The notes: generated by a model from the letters alone, not told the origin. Numbered from the stretch's first letter, positions 24,185 through 32,833 are shown. The stretch: DNA of 64,000 nucleotides from Buttiauxella gaviniae ATCC 51604 (GCF_001654835.1 NZ_LXEP01000003.1:124001-188000), one strand, 5' to 3'. A program made the numbers and translations.

Positions 24185-24526
24185 AAGGCGAGCAAGGAGC
24201 CGGTTGCTGATGTTGTGGCGTGGAACAAGCCAGGCGAAGAAAGAAAGTGTGATATTCGCTGGCGTCGATTCGATGTAGCTCCGGGCCCATTGTTTGCAGC
24301 GCCTCCACTCCAGGCAGTGCCTACTGGATGGAAACTGGTACCGATCGAGCCAACAGAGAATATGGTAGTTGAAGGGTTTGAATCTGAACCGGACTCATTC
24401 TTTAGTAATTCGGATGAATGGGAGGCATACAAAGCTATGAGCGGATGCCAGCAGGCGGCGCATAAAGCCAGGTTATGCTGGGCTGCCATGATTGAAGCTG
24501 CGCCAAGTGTCACAAATGAACCATAA
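24185..24526 (+). pseudogene. Ea22-like phage gene, 3' part
   Basis: The plus strand encodes about 110 residues: KEPVADVVAWNKPGEERKCDIRWRRFDVAPGPLFAAPPLQ followed by GWKLVPIEPTENMVVEGFE and CQQAAHKARLCWAAMIEAAPS. This is the C-terminal module of Ea22/DUF551-type early-region proteins of lambdoid phages. Its N-terminus is lost where it meets the tape-measure fragment at about 24180. It ends just before a regulatory stretch and the AlpA-like gene. Confidence 0.75.
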
Positions 24527-24548
24527 CCACCAGATTACACACAAATAA

Positions 24549-24653
24549 GCTCATATGTGAGCCATTACACCCGTAACGGTTTATACATGAGCCATTTCGA
24601 TTAAATTTCACGATAAAAGACCATATATGACCTGCATATGAGCAGGTTTTTTT
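24549..24653. promoter_or_regulatory. Repeat-rich region upstream of the AlpA-like gene
   Basis: Contains the palindrome GCTCATATGTGAGC (24549-24562), further related words (ACATGAGCCATT, CATATATGACC, CATATGAGC) and a terminator-like hairpin ACCTGC/GCAGGT followed by TTTTTT (24630-24653). Likely operator sites for the AlpA-like protein and the end of the preceding transcript. Confidence 0.5.
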
Positions 24654-24669
24654 ACGCCTGGAGAAAGCT

Positions 24670-24885
24670 ATGGACGATAAGATTTTACTGACAAACGACA
24701 TCCTGCAGAGATACCAGATTTCACGGAGCACCCTTTACTTCTGGAGCACCCCCAACAGAATGCCATCTACTTTCATTTGCCCATTCCCAAAGCCAACGGT
24801 TCAGGGAAACCCTAAGCGCTGGCGTGAGTCAGAAATTATTAAGTGGGAAGATGCGGTTCATCGGCCTACAGATTGTATCCAATGA
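24670..24885 (+). CDS. AlpA-like DNA-binding protein / excisionase
   Basis: 71 residues with an MerR-type winged helix: LLTNDILQRYQISRSTLYFWS, then PFPKPTVQGNPKRWRESEIIKWEDA. Proteins of this type control excision or integrase expression. It faces the integrase gene and overlaps its 3' end by 20 bp, so the two are convergent. It probably acts as directionality factor; inferred from size and position. Confidence 0.75.
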   Translation: MDDKILLTNDILQRYQISRSTLYFWSTPNRMPSTFICPFPKPTVQGNPKRWRESEIIKWEDAVHRPTDCIQ

Positions 24886-26047
24886 CCTTCTCAAGATGCT
24901 GATGCCAGATATCCAGCCATTCATGCTGATCGCTCATGTAGTCATGCAGGTTGTATCTGGCCATCACCCCAGCCATCTGGTGACCAAGAAGCTTTTCTAT
25001 TACATGCGGAGGAGCCCCAAGTTCAGAAAGCCTTGTCGCCACCGTTCTTCTTATGTCATGAAGGCTCCATGCCGCCATGCCTGCCTTCCTGATGACTTGA
25101 GCGGAGTATGTAGAGACGAGCGCCTGCGTTGGTGGTTTTTCATCACCACTACGGAACCGAGCTGGAGTCATAACATACTGAGTTACCGATCCCCTTCTAT
25201 GCTCTGTCAGCATCTTTATAAGGTGATCTGGCAGAGCCCTTCTTATGCTCTTCCCCGTCTTGTAGTCTTCTGCTGGTACCGTCCATGTTTTTTCTTCAAA
25301 ATTAAACCATTCCCATTTTGCTTTTCTTATCTCAGCAGCCCGGCAGCCTGTAAGAAGCATAAACCTGACAACGAGTTGCTGTGATGGCGGCATCGAATAC
25401 AGCGTATCCCATACCGTTTTAATCTCTGCATCCGTAAGGCGTCGGTCGGCCATTTTAGCCGCTACACCAACATCAGACTTTCTCAACGCTTCGAGCGGAT
25501 TGCTCTTAATGACATCTCTATTGCTGCAGAACCGGAATGCCCTCTTCATTAACGAAAGCATTTCCCCGGTGATAACCATCCGCCCCATCCCATCGAACAG
25601 ATCAAGCCAATGCCGCTTTGTGGTCTGGTCAACAATTGCTTTTCCGATCACCGGCTTTATATGCTTCTCGAAGCTTTTCTGGTTTTCGTAAACCTTGATT
25701 ATCCCTTCCGGGACGCAGTAATGCTTCACCCAATAATCATATGCTTCTTCAACCGTCAGCGCGGTAACCTTCTCGTTCATTTCCAGCATGGCTTTCTGTC
25801 GCGGATCATATCCATCGGAGAGCCAGGAGCGAAATTGCTGCCTTCTGTCGCGAGCCTGAACCAGTGATATGATAGGATACTCACCAATGGTCAGCTGAAC
25901 TGGCTTACCCAGCCATCGATAGCGGTAGAAGAATGTTATTGCCCCAGCTACAGACAGGCGCGCATTTAATCCGTGGGAATCAGAGAGGACTTCGACCTTC
26001 TCTCTTCGCTTACCAAGAGATTTTCGAAGCTTTGTGTCGGTGAGCAT
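24866..26047 (-). CDS. int: Tyrosine integrase of the ispZ prophage
   Basis: 393 residues from ATG at 26047 (26056 is an in-frame alternative). It has an N-terminal arm-binding domain (LSVAGAITFFYRYRWLGKPVQLTIGEYP, as in P4-type integrases), a core-binding domain and a catalytic domain. Catalytic residues are visible: TGCRAAE (Arg), SLHDIRRT (His-x-x-Arg), LLGHQ (His) and MARYNLHDY (Tyr). It lies about 170 bp from attR. It would recombine the 21-bp core in the 3' end of ispZ. Confidence 0.92.
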   Translation of the reverse strand: MLTDTKLRKSLGKRREKVEVLSDSHGLNARLSVAGAITFFYRYRWLGKPVQLTIGEYPIISLVQARDRRQQFRSWLSDGYDPRQKAMLEMNEKVTALTVEEAYDYWVKHYCVPEGIIKVYENQKSFEKHIKPVIGKAIVDQTTKRHWLDLFDGMGRMVITGEMLSLMKRAFRFCSNRDVIKSNPLEALRKSDVGVAAKMADRRLTDAEIKTVWDTLYSMPPSQQLVVRFMLLTGCRAAEIRKAKWEWFNFEEKTWTVPAEDYKTGKSIRRALPDHLIKMLTEHRRGSVTQYVMTPARFRSGDEKPPTQALVSTYSAQVIRKAGMAAWSLHDIRRTVATRLSELGAPPHVIEKLLGHQMAGVMARYNLHDYMSDQHEWLDIWHQHLEKVIGYNL

Positions 26048-26219
26048 TGTGTACACTCCTTTGCGATATACGCATTAGTGTACACAAGTGATATAAATTG
26101 AAGTAAACATTTATCAATCATAGTCATTCACAATAAAACATCTAATGACAAAGAATGGCTTGGGTGATGGGCTGGCGTAAATCACAGTAAAACAAAGTTA
26201 AACGCATTAAATGCCGGTA
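26048..26219. promoter_or_regulatory. Integrase promoter and attachment-site arm region
   Basis: Between the integrase start and attR. Two copies of GTGTACAC (26050-26057 region and about 26092-26099) and a run of AT-rich sequence are seen. Such repeats fit arm-type integrase or excisionase sites. Not tested. Confidence 0.45.
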
Positions 26220-26240
26220 ACATGCCTCAAGAAGAGAAAT
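26220..26240 (+). repeat. attR core of the ispZ prophage
   Basis: Second copy of the 21-bp core. It is followed by TAA in the frame of ispZ, showing the original gene end. Confidence 0.92.
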
Positions 26241-26280
26241 AAACATTCGCGAACCCGTTTAAACATTTTCTGTTCTCGAA

Positions 26281-26318
26281 CACACGTTGATAAATCCAAA
26301 ATCAACGTGTGCTTTTTT
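26281..26318 (+). terminator. Native terminator of ispZ, now displaced
   Basis: CACACGTTGAT pairs with ATCAACGTGTG and is followed by CTTTTTTC. It lies 40 bp after the original ispZ stop in attR, so it belonged to ispZ before prophage insertion. Confidence 0.8.
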
Positions 26319-26340
26319 CTTTTAAATCCCCCAGATGCAA

Positions 26341-26372
26341 AAATGCCCCGGCAATAATAGCCGAGGCATTTT
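26341..26372. terminator. Terminator of the small exported protein gene
   Basis: AAATGCCCCGGC / GCCGAGGCATTT inverted repeat, T-runs on both strands. It follows the reverse-strand gene ending at 26394. Confidence 0.7.
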
Positions 26373-26393
26373 CATCAGACTTAAATTCTAAAA

Positions 26394-26678
26394 TTAATGA
26401 TGGTCATCATACTGGTGCTCAATCACCATACCTTCTGCAACACTGGCAACATGCCGAGCACGTGGATGATAAGCGGCTACGGGGGCTGGAGCAGGCGTTG
26501 GTGCAACATAAACTGCCTGCGGAGCCGGGCTTGCTACAGTGATAGCCTGCGAAACAGTAACGGAAGAAGGCACTACCACCACTTTATAGCCACTTGGCAC
26601 ATCAACAGTGACATTTTGCGCCATGGCTGAGCTCATCCCACCTGCCATAACAACCGCCAAAAGAATGATTTTTTTCAT
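26394..26678 (-). CDS. Small exported protein of unknown function
   Basis: 94 residues with a signal peptide (MKKIILLAVVMAGGMSSAMA). The mature part is rich in Val, Ala and Pro (VTVDVPSGYKVVVVPSSVTVSQ, APQAVYVAPTPAPAPVAAYHP) and ends in His/Asp-rich HQYDDHH, which could bind metal. It lies between the displaced ispZ terminator and yciA on the opposite strand. I do not recognise a family. Confidence 0.75.
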   Translation of the reverse strand: MKKIILLAVVMAGGMSSAMAQNVTVDVPSGYKVVVVPSSVTVSQAITVASPAPQAVYVAPTPAPAPVAAYHPRARHVASVAEGMVIEHQYDDHH

Positions 26679-26945
26679 ATAAACATTAACCTACCAGATA
26701 GTCAGAATACGTAGTTCGCTAAAAGAAGCGTCAGTAAATACCAGGTCATGCTTTTTTTGTGGTGCGACAGTGATGCGGATAGTAGACAGTTTATCAATGT
26801 GATTATTAGCTTTGGGTGCTTAGGTTTACCCCCTTCAAAAACGACTTCGCAAGCCATACCGGCGCAGGGTCATGTTCATAACTATGATAAAATATGCAGT
26901 GACTTTAATAATACTGAAATTTATGACTACTTTTTGGAAAGCAAA

Positions 26946-27338
26946 ATGACTCCACAAGACGCCCCCGCAGGGGAACTGGTACTGCGCACACTCGCGATGC
27001 CTGCTGACACTAATGCCAACGGCGATATTTTTGGCGGCTGGTTGATGGCGCAAATGGATATGGGCGGTGCAATCATGGCCAAAGAGATTGCCCAGGGGCG
27101 CGTGGTCACCGTTCGTGTCGATGGTATGACCTTCCTTAAACCCGTCGCGGTAGGCGATGTGGTGTGTTGTTATGCGAACTGCGTAAAACGTGGCAATAGC
27201 TCCATCACCATAAATGTCGAAGTGTGGGTGAAAAAGGTTTCATCAGAGCCGATTGGCCAGCGATATAAAGCGACAGAAGCCATTTTTATTTATGTTGCTG
27301 TCGATACTGATGGTAAACCGCGCCCTATTCCGCGCTAA
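26946..27338 (+). CDS. yciA: Acyl-CoA thioesterase YciA
   Basis: 130 residues from ATG at 26946 (GGAAAG upstream), matching the length of E. coli YciA. Hot-dog fold with ADTNANGDIFGGWLMAQMDMGGAIMAKE, the conserved region with the catalytic Asp-containing motif NxxGDIFGG, and VRVDGMTFLKPVAVGDVVCCYA. It hydrolyses a broad range of acyl-CoAs in the cytoplasm. The gene that follows in E. coli, tonB, is absent; a fimbrial operon begins instead. Confidence 0.95.
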   Translation: MTPQDAPAGELVLRTLAMPADTNANGDIFGGWLMAQMDMGGAIMAKEIAQGRVVTVRVDGMTFLKPVAVGDVVCCYANCVKRGNSSITINVEVWVKKVSSEPIGQRYKATEAIFIYVAVDTDGKPRPIPR

Positions 27339-27348
27339 CACTATTCAC

Positions 27349-27376
27349 AAAAAATGCGCCCTTTGGCGCATTTTTT
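27349..27376. terminator. Terminator after yciA
   Basis: AAAAAATGCGCC, CTTT loop, GGCGCATTTTTT. Symmetrical, so it can serve yciA and the converging LuxR-type gene. Confidence 0.9.
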
Positions 27377-28013
27377 AACTATAAATATTTTTCATAAATA
27401 AGCTTACCGGCAGGTTATGCTTTTTCAGGTTATTAAGGAACTGCAACAATTCACAATCAGAGTTAAGGTTGAATTTACTCATCATTAAACGCTTATGGGC
27501 ACTTACCGTTTTGACACTAAGTTCTAATGATTTTGCTATATCAACAATGTCCTTACCACGCAGTAGGTATTCAGCGATAGTCAACTGCTGCGGTGATAAG
27601 GCCCGAAATTTGCATTGCAAACATTTGTTGCAATGTAAAATAACAGGGTTTTCAATGCTATATATCCACGCTCTCACAACCTGTTCACGCACCCTATTTA
27701 ATGACTCAGCGCGATTTATAAATACAATATTTTTAATACACAACGGTAATTCATGATGATAAGGAGACTTATTTCCATCGTAGATACCAATAATCAACCC
27801 TGGTTTGCTGCGATACTTTAACATGGGCTGGCAAATATATTCATCTCCAGCCGAAAAGCTTTTTACAATAACATCAACATGGGTTGCATTTGACTTGTTC
27901 AAGGAATCAAACTGCACGGGGCATTTTTGTTCTTTAAGAAACAACTTCTCAAGAAAGATTTCAAATCCGTTCCGATACAGCGAATCAGAATCATCAATAG
28001 CGATATTTAACAT
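27375..28013 (-). CDS. LuxR-family regulator of the second fimbrial locus
   Basis: 212 residues from ATG at 28013 (GAAGGTAAAG upstream). The C-terminal LuxR helix-turn-helix is clear (FRALSPQQLTIAEYLLRGKDIVDIAKSLELSVKTVSAHKRLMMSKF). The N-terminus looks like a degenerate receiver (IAIDDSDSLYRNGFEIFL). Just before the helix-turn-helix there is HCNKCLQCKF, three cysteines with CxxCxxC spacing, suggesting metal or redox sensing. It is the last gene of the fimbrial block on this strand, 36 bp after the minor pilin. Confidence 0.8.
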   Translation of the reverse strand: MLNIAIDDSDSLYRNGFEIFLEKLFLKEQKCPVQFDSLNKSNATHVDVIVKSFSAGDEYICQPMLKYRSKPGLIIGIYDGNKSPYHHELPLCIKNIVFINRAESLNRVREQVVRAWIYSIENPVILHCNKCLQCKFRALSPQQLTIAEYLLRGKDIVDIAKSLELSVKTVSAHKRLMMSKFNLNSDCELLQFLNNLKKHNLPVSLFMKNIYS

Positions 28014-28048
28014 CTTTACCTTCACAGAGTTTTATCTGGGATAACATT

Positions 28049-28570
28049 TTACTGATAAGTAAATACAATGCTTACCGCAGCACTAAATGTTCCACCTGTC
28101 GCTTTCTCAGCAGGGCTGAATATTCTCGCAGAAAGCGGGAATATTGCCTGCCGCGTTGAATTATCAACTGCCACTGTCATTTGGCTGTTTTTACCGTAAA
28201 TAACCGAGTGGTCTGTATTAGTCATCTGCAAGGCGCTATTTACTGCCGTTCCCAGATTTTTAAATGCGGTCGGGTCGGTATTATGAACCGCGCCGGTAAA
28301 CGTTGCCGTTGCTGATTGAATGGCTGCCGGACACTGGGTTAATAGCAGCTGGAAATCCTTCCATATGGGGTTCCCACCGGGTTGATTAAGGTTGTTTGCA
28401 ATAGCTTGCCCTAAATCAACTTGTTTCGAGACGGTATCAGTATCCACCACACACGGTGTAGCCACTACTCGCCCTGTGACGTTGATATTAACCCGGTCAG
28501 CGGCGCTGGCTATACCGGCATAACACAATGCTGCCCCCGAGAATATCAAAGCAGTAATGGTCTTATTCAT
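28049..28570 (-). CDS. Type 1-like minor fimbrial subunit
   Basis: 173 residues, signal peptide MNKTITALIFSGAALCYAGIASA. FimA/FimG fold: VNINVTGRVVATPCVVDTDTVSKQVDLG with the first Cys, LLTQCPAAIQSATATFTG with the second, and C-terminal AAVSIVFTYQ with penultimate Tyr. It lies after the adhesin gene and probably adapts the tip. Confidence 0.87.
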   Translation of the reverse strand: MNKTITALIFSGAALCYAGIASAADRVNINVTGRVVATPCVVDTDTVSKQVDLGQAIANNLNQPGGNPIWKDFQLLLTQCPAAIQSATATFTGAVHNTDPTAFKNLGTAVNSALQMTNTDHSVIYGKNSQMTVAVDNSTRQAIFPLSARIFSPAEKATGGTFSAAVSIVFTYQ

Positions 28571-28584
28571 GTTAATGACCCCCC

Positions 28585-29529
28585 TTATTGATAGGTTAAT
28601 TGTAGCGTGGCATTGGTACTCGCATCACCAGCCGTTACTGTTGTTTGAGTCTGAATAAAACGTGCCTTCAGAGGGAATGTTTCGACACCACCCGGCGAGT
28701 TCTTCAACACGATGTTATTATTTAATGATAAAGGTACATCGTTATAAAGAAGCTGAATACCTACACCTCTGGCGACATCACTTCCGCCCTGGTTATTCAG
28801 TTCTAATACGCTGGCATCTGAACTGTCCGGATTTTGCGTCCCATTTAGCGAGACATTAATATTCGCACCCGCATCACAGTCCAGCCCCAGGTTTTGGGTG
28901 GTACTCACGTCAGGTATAAAACCGATGGTGCTGCCAAAACTTGAAATAGGCACATCACCCAACGGGAACACTAAATTAGGCGTTTTTATTGAGCAAGCAA
29001 CCTGAGTCACACTTCCTCCAGCCAAATCAATTTCCCGCATTGTTCCACCATCATCAGCAACGACTTGATGTGATATCATTCCTGGCTGTAAAAAACCTGA
29101 CACAATACTTCCTGTTTTAATAAAAACTATATTACTATCCGCGCCAGGCCAGATATTAATAATACCATTAAAGCCTGGAGTCCCCATCGTAGATGTAGAC
29201 GATGTACTTATATAACTTCTTGCATGAGTATCAGCATTCTCCTGGTAAATACCCACTCCCGGGATGTTTGTTTGATACAAGCCCGGAGAAATAGCCACCG
29301 CCCCCATATAATCAAAATATGCATACCGGGTTCCAGAGGGACTACAAGAAACCATTATCGCCTGTACTTGCATCGTTCTGAATGACCCTATAATGGTTCC
29401 TACAGGTGCATCGCGCTGAACAATCATATTGCCCGGAGAAATGGTGGATATATCATTTGTTCCCGTTACACAAGCAGCACTTGCATAGCCAGAAAATAGC
29501 ACTGTGATAAAAACCAATATGTATTTCAT
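28585..29529 (-). CDS. FimH-like fimbrial tip adhesin
   Basis: 314 residues from ATG at 29529, giving signal peptide MKYILVFITVLFSGYASA. Two domains: an N-terminal binding domain (about residues 19-180) and a C-terminal pilin domain beginning TQVACSIKTPNLVFPLGDVPIS and ending ATLQLTYQ, with cysteine pair VACS / LDCDAG. The layout matches two-domain adhesins such as FimH. The binding domain shows no sugar-pocket motif I can name. Confidence 0.82.
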   Translation of the reverse strand: MKYILVFITVLFSGYASAACVTGTNDISTISPGNMIVQRDAPVGTIIGSFRTMQVQAIMVSCSPSGTRYAYFDYMGAVAISPGLYQTNIPGVGIYQENADTHARSYISTSSTSTMGTPGFNGIINIWPGADSNIVFIKTGSIVSGFLQPGMISHQVVADDGGTMREIDLAGGSVTQVACSIKTPNLVFPLGDVPISSFGSTIGFIPDVSTTQNLGLDCDAGANINVSLNGTQNPDSSDASVLELNNQGGSDVARGVGIQLLYNDVPLSLNNNIVLKNSPGGVETFPLKARFIQTQTTVTAGDASTNATLQLTYQ

Positions 29530-29539
29530 TAATAAATTC

Positions 29540-32074
29540 TCAACGACACACGGCATCAAACTGCGTAACGGATGCATCATTTTTAGGTTCAGGCAATACA
29601 GTTTTAACCTGGCAGATTTGCGTGGTGTCATCACCCCATTTCACAGTGGAATCGAGGTTATTACTCAGGCCAGTTAAATAAACCTGCCCGTTATCACCCA
29701 GAATAAAGCCATGGTTATCGGCATCTTTATTATTCATTGATAAAATGGCACCAAATGGAACAGGTTCGCCATTGCTGCGTTTCAGATTCAATAACAACCT
29801 TTGCCCAACGCTCGCCTGATAAACTGCACGTACTACCGCACCACGAGTCGGTACCACGGTTTTGGTGGTTAATTCCAGCTCAACGTTATCCGGCATACTG
29901 GAGGTATCGAAACTGATGTCATTATTACGGAATGGCATCATGCCGCTCACCACGGTGTAGCCGCGATAATCCGTTTTCACCCCATTCTGGTTCAACACCC
30001 CAACACTGGCAGCACCCGGTGCTTTGACAAGGGCGATAGTTTCACCGAAAGGTTGCGCCAGCGTAATGCCGTCACCATGAGCAAGAACACCACCGGACAG
30101 GCCATAATTCACGCGCTGTGAATGCTGATCGTAGCTGTAGCCCGCGAGCACTTCACCGTAGGTTCCGCGATAATCAGCATTCATATTCCCGGTGTAGCCA
30201 ACATCGTTTGTGCCGTAGCCCTGCTGCACATTCCAACTCAAAGCATTACCAGGTAACGCGATACCACTGACACCGATATTATTGGTGGTACTGCCCTGTT
30301 TACTGGTATTCATGCTGTAGTTAGCCCAGGTATTTGGCAGGAAGCTTGACAGCGGTACGCTAATATTGAGCGACACAAGCTGATCATTAGTGTAAATCTT
30401 CCCGCCATTGGTACCATTTGCTGTCGAGTTTTTACTCCATGTGTAACCCAGGCTGTAACTGACGCTATTCCAGGAGTTGTTATAGCTCGCGCCATAAGAC
30501 TCCAGGGTCTTATTGATGTTCCAGTAGTTCTCGCGAATGGCCGACAGCGTTAAAGACCCCATTCTTTTCCCAAGCACTTGGCTAATCGTCATTTCTGCAC
30601 GATTGCGGCGACGATCGTCGGTGAAGTCCGAGTCACTATAGGTATCGAGCACTTCCTGCATGCTATAAAAGCCCGAAGTGGAATAGCGATAACCCGCGAT
30701 CGCAAAGTTGGTGCCGCTATCAGCGAAGTTCTTGCTATAGCGGATACGCCAGGACTGGCCGTCTGTTTTTAAGCCGTTTTTAGGCGTTGACCAGCCTTGT
30801 GTTACGTCTGTAGATATCGCACCAATATCGCCGAGGTTTTTCCCCAGGCCCAGGGCCAGCGACTGGTATTTACTCGATTCCTGCAAGCCACCATAAATAG
30901 TAAAGCCGTGTGGCAGGCCGTAAATTGCCGTGCCTTGCGCCAGCGGCGTTTTTTCCACGCTGCTGCTGTATGAGCGATATTCTCCCCCCGTCAGGCTGTA
31001 TTTAAACCGCCCTTCACGCTGCAAGACAGGCACCGATGCGAAAGGCACCACCAGGTATTGTTCGCTGCCATCGGCTTCTTTTATGGTGACATACAGATCA
31101 CCGGAGCCGCCGGTCGGGTACATATCGGTAATTTCAAACGCACCCGGTGCCACATAGCTTTGATAAATAACGTAACCGCTCTGGCGAATAATCACCTGCG
31201 CATTGGTACGCGCAATTCCGCGCACCACAGGGGCGTAGCCTTTCAGGCTGTCCGGTAACATATCGTCATCAGAGGCAAGCTGGCCGCCACGGAACGGAAT
31301 ACTGTCGAATACATCGGAAGGTGTTGAGCTATCACCCAGCGTCATCTGGCTTTTCAAAGCGACCACATCACGCTGCGCGTAGGTGTAAACCGTGTCCCAT
31401 TTGTCTTTACCGTTACTGTCACGATTCCATGTGGTGTAGTTGCGCAGGCGCCATGCACCGTAGTTGATGCCCGGCCGCAGGTTGGCATACTGGCTGTTCG
31501 AGTTCTGGCCATTACGCACAAAAGTGTTATTACCGTTTACGCTGTAGTTAAACAGCAACGCGTTAATACCTTCATCCCAGAGTTCGGGCGCGACATAGCC
31601 GCGCGCCTGCGCGGTAAGTGCTGCCTGAGGAATACTCAACAACAATTGTTGGGAAGAAAATATAAACTCCGTTGACGCGAGGGGAATAGCGGCAAGATTG
31701 ACACATTCCGCGTCAGCTTTAATTTCCGGGAACAGCGCTGTTTTCACACCGTAACTTTGTAAAACACCTGCGGAAAAACAAGGTTGAAGTTTTGCCTCTC
31801 CACTACCTTCTTTGACTAATTTGAAAGCAATATCCCTGGTGTCGACAATTTGATTATTAAGAACAATGTCAACACGATAAATACCGGGAGCTTGTTCTCC
31901 CTCTTCAAAGGCAGCAAGATCGGCACCTTGTGAAGAGGGGTTATTCAGCTCGAGCAAAGCCGGGTTAAAATAATCGCGTGACTGCGCGATTTCGCTCATT
32001 CCTGAACAGGCCAGAGCAATACACCAGGCGAGATGAGTCGATCGTAATTGAAGACGATTGTTTGCTTTCATCAT
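29540..32074 (-). CDS. FimD-type fimbrial usher
   Basis: 844 residues. Signal peptide followed by YFNPALLELNNPSSQGADLAAFEEGEQAPGIYRVDIVLNNQ, the N-terminal chaperone-binding domain of FimD-family ushers. Barrel motifs RGGQLASDDDMLPDSLKGYAPVVRGIARTNAQVIIRQSGYVIYQSYVAPGAFEITDMYPTGGSGDL follow (parts of the plug and pore region). The C-terminal cysteine pair (CQVKTVLPE...DAVCR) is conserved. Two tandem ATG codons at the start; AGGAAG precedes them. Outer-membrane assembly platform. Confidence 0.93.
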   Translation of the reverse strand: MMKANNRLQLRSTHLAWCIALACSGMSEIAQSRDYFNPALLELNNPSSQGADLAAFEEGEQAPGIYRVDIVLNNQIVDTRDIAFKLVKEGSGEAKLQPCFSAGVLQSYGVKTALFPEIKADAECVNLAAIPLASTEFIFSSQQLLLSIPQAALTAQARGYVAPELWDEGINALLFNYSVNGNNTFVRNGQNSNSQYANLRPGINYGAWRLRNYTTWNRDSNGKDKWDTVYTYAQRDVVALKSQMTLGDSSTPSDVFDSIPFRGGQLASDDDMLPDSLKGYAPVVRGIARTNAQVIIRQSGYVIYQSYVAPGAFEITDMYPTGGSGDLYVTIKEADGSEQYLVVPFASVPVLQREGRFKYSLTGGEYRSYSSSVEKTPLAQGTAIYGLPHGFTIYGGLQESSKYQSLALGLGKNLGDIGAISTDVTQGWSTPKNGLKTDGQSWRIRYSKNFADSGTNFAIAGYRYSTSGFYSMQEVLDTYSDSDFTDDRRRNRAEMTISQVLGKRMGSLTLSAIRENYWNINKTLESYGASYNNSWNSVSYSLGYTWSKNSTANGTNGGKIYTNDQLVSLNISVPLSSFLPNTWANYSMNTSKQGSTTNNIGVSGIALPGNALSWNVQQGYGTNDVGYTGNMNADYRGTYGEVLAGYSYDQHSQRVNYGLSGGVLAHGDGITLAQPFGETIALVKAPGAASVGVLNQNGVKTDYRGYTVVSGMMPFRNNDISFDTSSMPDNVELELTTKTVVPTRGAVVRAVYQASVGQRLLLNLKRSNGEPVPFGAILSMNNKDADNHGFILGDNGQVYLTGLSNNLDSTVKWGDDTTQICQVKTVLPEPKNDASVTQFDAVCR

Positions 32075-32155
32075 TAACTTCCTGCCTGTATATATCAGGC
32101 TATATAATTCTGGTCCGTACTGCCCTGTACGATCGGGAAGTATTTATTCTTGTTA

Positions 32156-32833
32156 CTAAATTGACGCGTTATGAACTTCGCCGATGCCACCAAAATCACC
32201 GATAATTTTAAAACTCAGCGGCCCAGATGAAACACCTGCTGGTAAGTTAAAGCGTGCTGTACCGCCCGGAGCCACAAAGGTCACCTCCGGCACAGCTTTA
32301 CCGCCCACCGTAATCTGGTTGAAATTCATGTAATAATTGGTTGGGTTAGTCACCTGCACCTGGTTACCGACTTTCTGCCAGGTCAATTGTCCGGCTAATT
32401 GTTCTGGTACCTCTTTCTTTAACGCTTCCGGGCGATAAATCAATTTAATGCGTGTTTTCACCGCCACCTGGAGTGAATTTTCCGCTTTAGGCGCTGAAGG
32501 GATCGATTTTATACTTAACCAGAACATTGATTCTTTATTATCTGGCAAATTTCCCGCACGCACGACGCGCAATATATTCTGTTGGCCGTGATCTAAACGA
32601 AACAGCGGCGGTGTGATAATAAAGGGAACTTTCTCAGCGCCACCTGATTGGGTGTCAATCCATGACTGAATAAGATATGGCACAGAATCTGGATTATTGA
32701 CGCTCAGTGAAGCTTCCTTTTTTCCGCCGTCATATATTACCCGGGTTCCACCAATCACAACGCCGGCATTGGCTGCAGAAATAGCCGTACTGGCTATAAC
32801 CAGGGCAATTAACGTTTTACTCACAAAATTCAT
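32156..32833 (-). CDS. FimC-type periplasmic chaperone
   Basis: 225 residues from ATG at 32833 (AGAGGTATC upstream). Signal peptide (KTLIALVIASTAISAANA). Typical chaperone motifs GVVIGGTRVIYDGGKKEASLSVNNPDSVPYLIQSW, RLDHGQQNILRVVRAG and RIKLIYRPEAL. Ig-like domain 2 includes VTNPTNYYMNFNQITVGGKAV. It escorts pilins to the usher encoded downstream. Confidence 0.93.
   Translation of the reverse strand: MNFVSKTLIALVIASTAISAANAGVVIGGTRVIYDGGKKEASLSVNNPDSVPYLIQSWIDTQSGGAEKVPFIITPPLFRLDHGQQNILRVVRAGNLPDNKESMFWLSIKSIPSAPKAENSLQVAVKTRIKLIYRPEALKKEVPEQLAGQLTWQKVGNQVQVTNPTNYYMNFNQITVGGKAVPEVTFVAPGGTARFNLPAGVSSGPLSFKIIGDFGGIGEVHNASI

Larger units (their letters stand above)
13569..26240. mobile_element. 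Defective prophage integrated in the 3' end of ispZ
   Basis: A 21-bp direct repeat (beginning ACATGCCTCAAGAAGAGA) at 13569-13589 and 26220-26240 bounds the element. Inside are tail spike, central tail tip protein, NlpC-type tail assembly gene, two further tail genes, an antirepressor/Arc/CI locus, several small accessory genes, truncated tape-measure and Ea22-like genes, an AlpA-like gene and a tyrosine integrase next to the right end. Head, packaging, replication and lysis genes are missing, so it cannot form particles by itself. Confidence 0.93.

Noticed and set aside
13569-26240. tRNA gene as phage attachment site
   Set aside because: No tRNA was seen. The direct repeat is in the ispZ coding end.
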